DNA from: Gorsachius magnificus
Lineage: Eukaryota; Chordata; Aves; Pelecaniformes; Ardeidae
DNA: 64,000 nucleotides
Assembly (NCBI GenBank): GCA_034008185.1
Contig: CM067084.1
Span: 6,281,385 to 6,345,384, forward strand
Direction of reading: 5' to 3'
Shown: in pieces, positions 59,350 to 64,000 of the stretch
Layout of the letters: every line of letters starts with the position of its first letter
Numbering within the stretch: position 1 is the stretch's first letter
Notes under the pieces: generated by a model
What the model was told of the DNA's origin: nothing
The model's input: the letters and a program-made list of their open reading frames with translations, nothing else
The model's database searches: none
Program-made: the position numbers and the translations under genes

Positions 59350-59429
59350 CACGTGCGAAGCCTGCCTATATAAAAGCTTTCCCTTAGCTCAAGTGTGTAC
59401 TGCTCTCTGACATTTCAGAGAAAACAATG
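59350..59429 (+). promoter_or_regulatory. Weak candidate TATA promoter with E-box
   Basis: A palindromic CACGTG at 59350-59355 lies 12 bases before TATATAAAA at 59367-59375. An ATG at 59427-59429 would sit about 30 bases after the predicted start site, but its frame closes after 13 codons. No downstream gene is visible, so chance is the leading explanation. Confidence 0.15.
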
Positions 59430-59832
59430 GCACCCCTCTGGGTCAGGCTGCAGAGAGTTTGGGTTTGATATTGTTTGTGGGACGCAGTTCTATTTATCAC
59501 ACAATAGGGTTTCTGTTCCTCCATCGGTTCTATTGTGTTAAATCACACTGCTTTTTTTAAAGTTACATTTTAAGTTATAGCCTGTCAGGCGCCCTAAGGC
59601 ATCTAGACACTGGGTGCCCCATTAAATTTAAAGTTATTCCTGCTCAGTATTGCCGTAAATGAGTTAGTCATCTTTTCTCATAAAGCAGCAAGGGAATGGA
59701 CTGAAAATACAATGCAGCTGCATCTTATTTAAAAGTGTGTCTTTCAAGAGGTACAAGACATTAACGTGCCCTTTCTGAAACTATATGAAAGTCTGCCCGA
59801 ACTATCATAATTCATCACAGAAAGGCTGAATG

Positions 59833-60015
59833 AAGCCCTGTCTACACTTGAGAAGTAGCCATAGTTAGCCCTTGTTGTACAACATGGCTGTGGCCAACCT
59901 GCATGCTGAACACGCTTCATTGTTCTCTTAACATGGGTGAAAAGCATTAACCTGCTCAGAGTCACAGGATACAACACAACTAATGTGGTTTTGCCTGATC
60001 TGTGCTTAAGCAAGG
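59833..60015 (+). mobile_element. Possible fossil hAT-type DNA transposon fragment
   Basis: GAAGCCCTGTCTACACTTGA at the left resembles the CCTTGTCTACACT terminal repeat of sauropsid hAT MITEs, followed by TAGTTAGCCCTTGTTGTACA, AACATGGCTGTGGCC and AACATGGGTG-type sequence seen in such elements. The right terminal repeat was not found. Confidence 0.28.
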
Positions 60016-63000
60016 TTATTCTCACAGCATGAAGGGAGCCTAAGACACAAGTCTGAGAGAAGGAAGCAGAGCAGATGCAGTCCACTCAATATGCTGCTGC
60101 TACGGTCCTGCCTAACCAGTGGCTTTTTGAACCCACCCAGCCTGCTCCTCACGTAGGCACAGGCACACATCTATACACAGAGCCCCCAGCAAAGAACAAC
60201 AGAAGCAGAGTCTCTTTTTCCCTTCTCATGCTTCCTTAGAAAGAAACTCCTCCCCCCCCCATTGGAATTGCTGAATTTCACCATTTGTACAGTAGTTCTT
60301 GACATTGCCATTACTTCCGTTTAGTTTACAAACTGCAGTAAGAACTGCTGGCTTATATAACATACATTTTGATTCTGATAAAGCACGATCAAATAAGGAT
60401 GGCAGTAGTTTATTTTCATCTCATGTGTTTTGTGCCTTTACAGACTTGCAGGCAGTAGGCATAACCATTATTTCTAATGAACTTTTGAAGGTTGGAAAAT
60501 GTTTATAATAGCTAACATTGAACTCTGAATAAAGACCTAGGAAAAAAAATGGAACAATCCAAAAGGTTGGGAGCAAGCCATTAAGTAGGCATAGATGAAG
60601 CATTTGACCATTGGGGGGATTTTAACTCTTAATAGTCTACACTTAGTTGAACACAATTAATCTATAATGTTCAAGATGCCTTTTGAAAATTTGTTATTAA
60701 TATTCTGACAGATTAAAGTCACATAATAACTCCCTGATTTAAGAACTAGTTGGTTATTTGACCTGATAGATCACATCAATGAAAGCTGTTACTAAGAAGC
60801 AAGAATTAAAAAGGTTTCAATAAACTAAAAAAATTCATCTTAAGTATTTTCTTCATAAGAAATCTACTGCTTTGAGAAGTCTACGAAGGAACAGCTCCCG
60901 ATTTTGTCATCATCCCCCATGATACTTTGTCCTCCCTTTTCAGCTTACAGCATCTGCTTAATGGGGACAAAGCAACCAAAAACCCCATCATCATATAAAT
61001 CAAGACATTTTTCCATTTCAAATGCAGTATGACACTGATGAGTGCTACAGCAGCCCAACATCAGTAGGAACTAAAGCTGGCTTGGACTAAATTCAATGAA
61101 AAGTCATTTTTAGTAGACTTAGCATACATTTTATGACAAGATTATTTACAAACAATTTTGTTCCCCCTCTCCCCCTCACTTCCCTCTCACAAAAAAAACA
61201 AGGCTGAAGAAAGCTTCAAATGAGAAAAATTCACATTCAAATTGAGAGAAGGATAGTCAGGAATGTGGATTCCCTGCAGGTTTGAGTAACCTGCAAGCTT
61301 TTACTTGTTCATTCAGCCATCAAACAGTGTATACCCACAGGCCTGGTCCAAGGAATAGACATTTGGACTGCATTAAGCTGCCAGGGGGTATGTGTGCAAA
61401 ACTCCAGTATGAAACAGTTATTAAAAAGGCTGCATGTTTGCTATTTCTGTGGTTTGTCAGAAAGGTCATTGTTTAAGATGTTTTCATTTAATGAAAACGT
61501 GCCTCTCCTTGTTATTGTTGTTTGATTGTTTCTTTCATGTACATTCCTCCTCCTCAATATCATTGTTTGTCTTCATATTGGAAGTATCTTGCTGTTCCTT
61601 TAGTTTTCATAGAACAGGTCAGATGTTACAGATTGTGTAACTTGTCATTACACTAGTTAATTTAAAGATGGGTATGTCTCTGCTGTAACAACTTCTCTGA
61701 ACCCATTAGGAAGTTTTAGGCTGGAGTAGGATAAAAGCAACCATATTCATTGTGTAGAGTAGTGTGGGAGCCCCATTACTTTAGCAGACAAAGACTTGTT
61801 ATACTTCTCAGGAACAACTTGTCAGATCACTACCCATCAGATCTTTCCTCTTAATCTGATCTAAACACCTACACTGAGCAGACCCCTACATTGCATTCAC
61901 ACAGGACATCTACTACAATAGCACCAAATGTGAGCAAAGTTATTCATCCCATGCAGAAAATACACCAAATACTGAACCTCTACCCTTCATTATGAACACG
62001 CCTGCTAAACTAGCAGAAATAAGCAGTCCAGACAACAAAAAAACCCATCAATTAAGGACTCGAAAGCACAAATTCCAGCTGAGGTGGAAGGCAGTCAAAG
62101 AGATCCCCCAGTTAACCTTTGCACAAACTGGGGGTGTGGATAATTGCATGTTTTCTCCATTGTATGAGAACTCAAAAGCCTGCATTTTGTATTTTGAGAT
62201 GGGAAAGAATAACAGAAAAATCATACAAAAGGCACACAGAAACATCTCCGAAAAAGATAGCCAGAAACCATTAACAGATTAGTTAACAGTAGCTAAATAT
62301 TTATATTGTACATTTCACATTTATCACAACATACCCTTCTTTTTCCAGAAAAACATCTCTGTTAGGGGTTAGGACGGACAGTATGCAATTTATTTGTTTC
62401 TCTTGGTATATTATCTGCCCTTCAAGAGAACAACGGAGCCAAGTGGGCCCCTCTTCAGGGGAAAGGACGCAGTATCTTCATTTGAGAGCTACTGGGTATG
62501 CTTAAGCGGGGGGAGAAGCAAACAGCAAGGAGACAAGAGCATGCAGTTCAGGCTCAGGAGATAGCCTAGAGCAGCAAGAGAAGCTAGAAACAAGCCCCAG
62601 TGACAATGGAAAAAACCTCACTGGGGACCAGAGCAAACTTGCAGTCTACTTCAACCCTGAAAGCCACAGAGCTGATTGAAACCAAGGCTGGAAGAGAGGA
62701 CAAAGTGAGCAGCAGGAGATTTGTTTATAAATCCTTCCCTATGTCTAGTCTGTCTTTTCTCTCCCTCTTGTCTCTGTTGTAAGAGGTTTGTCTGATGTGG
62801 GGTTTGTTCAAAGAAAACCTGAGGCTTGAGTTTAAAACCTCTTTGAGGGAAGAGGTCTGGACAGACCTAGCTCAAAGCTCTGGTCAGAGTTTTTTTTTAT
62901 TATTTAAATAACAGAGGTATTTTGGTGTTTTGACAAATACTTAGATACTATCTATTTGTGGCATATAAGTAGCAGCTTTGGCAAGCCGCACCTCTTAGAG

Positions 63001-64000
63001 AAGGGCAAGAGAGTAACAGCATCACAAGCTATGCACAAGGACACAATTTGAGCTCAGAAACAGCTATGATCTCAGAAGCAATTCCTTCTACACTTGCATA
63101 TAAAGTCAGCATGAGGCTCTGGTAAAAAGAATTTCATAACTTTCCAGTCTTTCTCCACTTCTCTCATACTTCATCCGAACTAGGAGCTGCTGATCAAAAC
63201 CTCTGGGCAGAGCCTCCTGCAAAGCATGCTATGAATGCTAGGCTGAGTTATTATACAGTCAGCTACAATGCCACTTGAGCAAGGCCAGAGGAAAGTGATC
63301 AAACATCTCCAAAACACGCTGAGAAAAGGGGCTTTGATTGTCAATACCAACAGGGAGCCTCCAACTAAACAGGACCCAGAAACAGTTGTAATTTGCTTTA
63401 ACCTCAAGCCTTGAGCTTTAAACTTGCTCAAAACAAACCAGCAGGCACTGTGTTTTCTCTGTGTCCTTTAGGTCTGCTCCACCTTCTCTGGAGAGGGCAT
63501 GAGACGAATTACCCGGCACTCAGCAGTCACCAATTACAGAGGAAACAGAACCCCTGTATTGTCTATACACTGTCACGCACCATCTGCCTGCAAACAGTGT
63601 TGCACCAGCCATTGTCACTGTGCTGGCCTCCCTGCCAGCCAGCTGCACAGTTTGAACAAGAGAGGGTGAAAGAGCATAAGGAAGCCATTAGAGGCTAGGA
63701 GCAGTTGCCCAACATGTCTCAAAAATGGATCTGAGGAAACCTAATGGAATCACTCATGAGCAACTGTCCATCCGGTCAACATCTGCAGGCAGCCTGCAGC
63801 TGCTCCTGCTCTCAAGAAAAGACTGAACCAGTTCTCTAGAACAGCACAATACATGCATTAGCTTAGTGTACCTACCCATTAGTTTTAAAAGCATCAAACA
63901 TTAAAAAAAAAACCACAAAAACTTTTGGTCTGTGGAAGAATGGCTATGAGGAGACAGTACTTGGGAAAAGAAAAACCAGGAGGAAGAACAATGCCTCACT

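Larger units (their letters stand above)
54611..64000. other. 5' flanking DNA of PRDM5, no gene seen (distal part)
   Basis: AT-rich, with C runs at 56404-56411 and 56415-56422, a tandem duplication at 57909-57998 and a possible hAT fossil at 59833-60015. From about 62400 to 63700 the sequence is somewhat richer in G and C, but no domain or repeat family was recognised. No exon with convincing coding content was found on either strand. Confidence 0.55.

Noticed and set aside
45321..64000. Search for NDNF, the expected upstream neighbour
   Set aside because: No long exon or NDNF-like segment is visible on the minus strand, so the neighbour must lie beyond the right edge.

Overview
The window is vertebrate nuclear DNA, almost certainly from a bird. 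It carries CR1 LINE fragments of several ages, one of them still holding an open reverse-transcriptase tail. I see no Alu-, B1- or L1-type mammalian repeats. A single-copy gene lies in AT-rich introns behind a sharp GC-rich CpG-island promoter. The species cannot be fixed from the sequence alone.

One protein-coding gene is recognisable: the 5' two thirds of PRDM5 (PR/SET-domain zinc-finger transcription factor 5), on the minus strand. Eleven coding exons were located by translation, reading frame and GT-AG splice signals: 44710-44802, 39601-39684, 29811-29933, 22038-22221, 21175-21349, 19891-19983, 19494-19615, 17075-17154, 10627-10711, 9165-9322 and 3628-3721. They join in frame into 430 complete codons plus one base. 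Exons 1-4 encode the PR domain and an acidic tail. Exons 5-11 encode the first nine zinc fingers. The remaining fingers (sixteen in the mammalian protein) and the stop codon must lie beyond the left edge, because intron 11 runs off at base 1.

From right to left: 64000 to about 45300 is 5' flanking, apparently intergenic DNA with fossil CR1 and possible hAT-like fragments, one short tandem duplication and no gene I can support. About 44170-45320 is the CpG-island promoter with the 5'UTR, start codon and exon 1. From 44709 down to 1 are the PRDM5 introns and exons. The introns hold one young CR1 (7352-7640, sense to the gene), several decayed CR1 copies, microsatellites and long A or T tracts, one of which forms the polypyrimidine tract of exon 3.

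I found no new biological system. The points worth a second look concern the gene's architecture: a 26-T tract almost touching the exon 3 splice acceptor, a coding GAG/GAA repeat giving eight glutamates, a weak exon 6 donor, template-strand G-quadruplex motifs just inside intron 1, two tandem duplications, and an unnamed repeat pair shared by introns 2 and 3. Most other open reading frames are chance or shadow frames.
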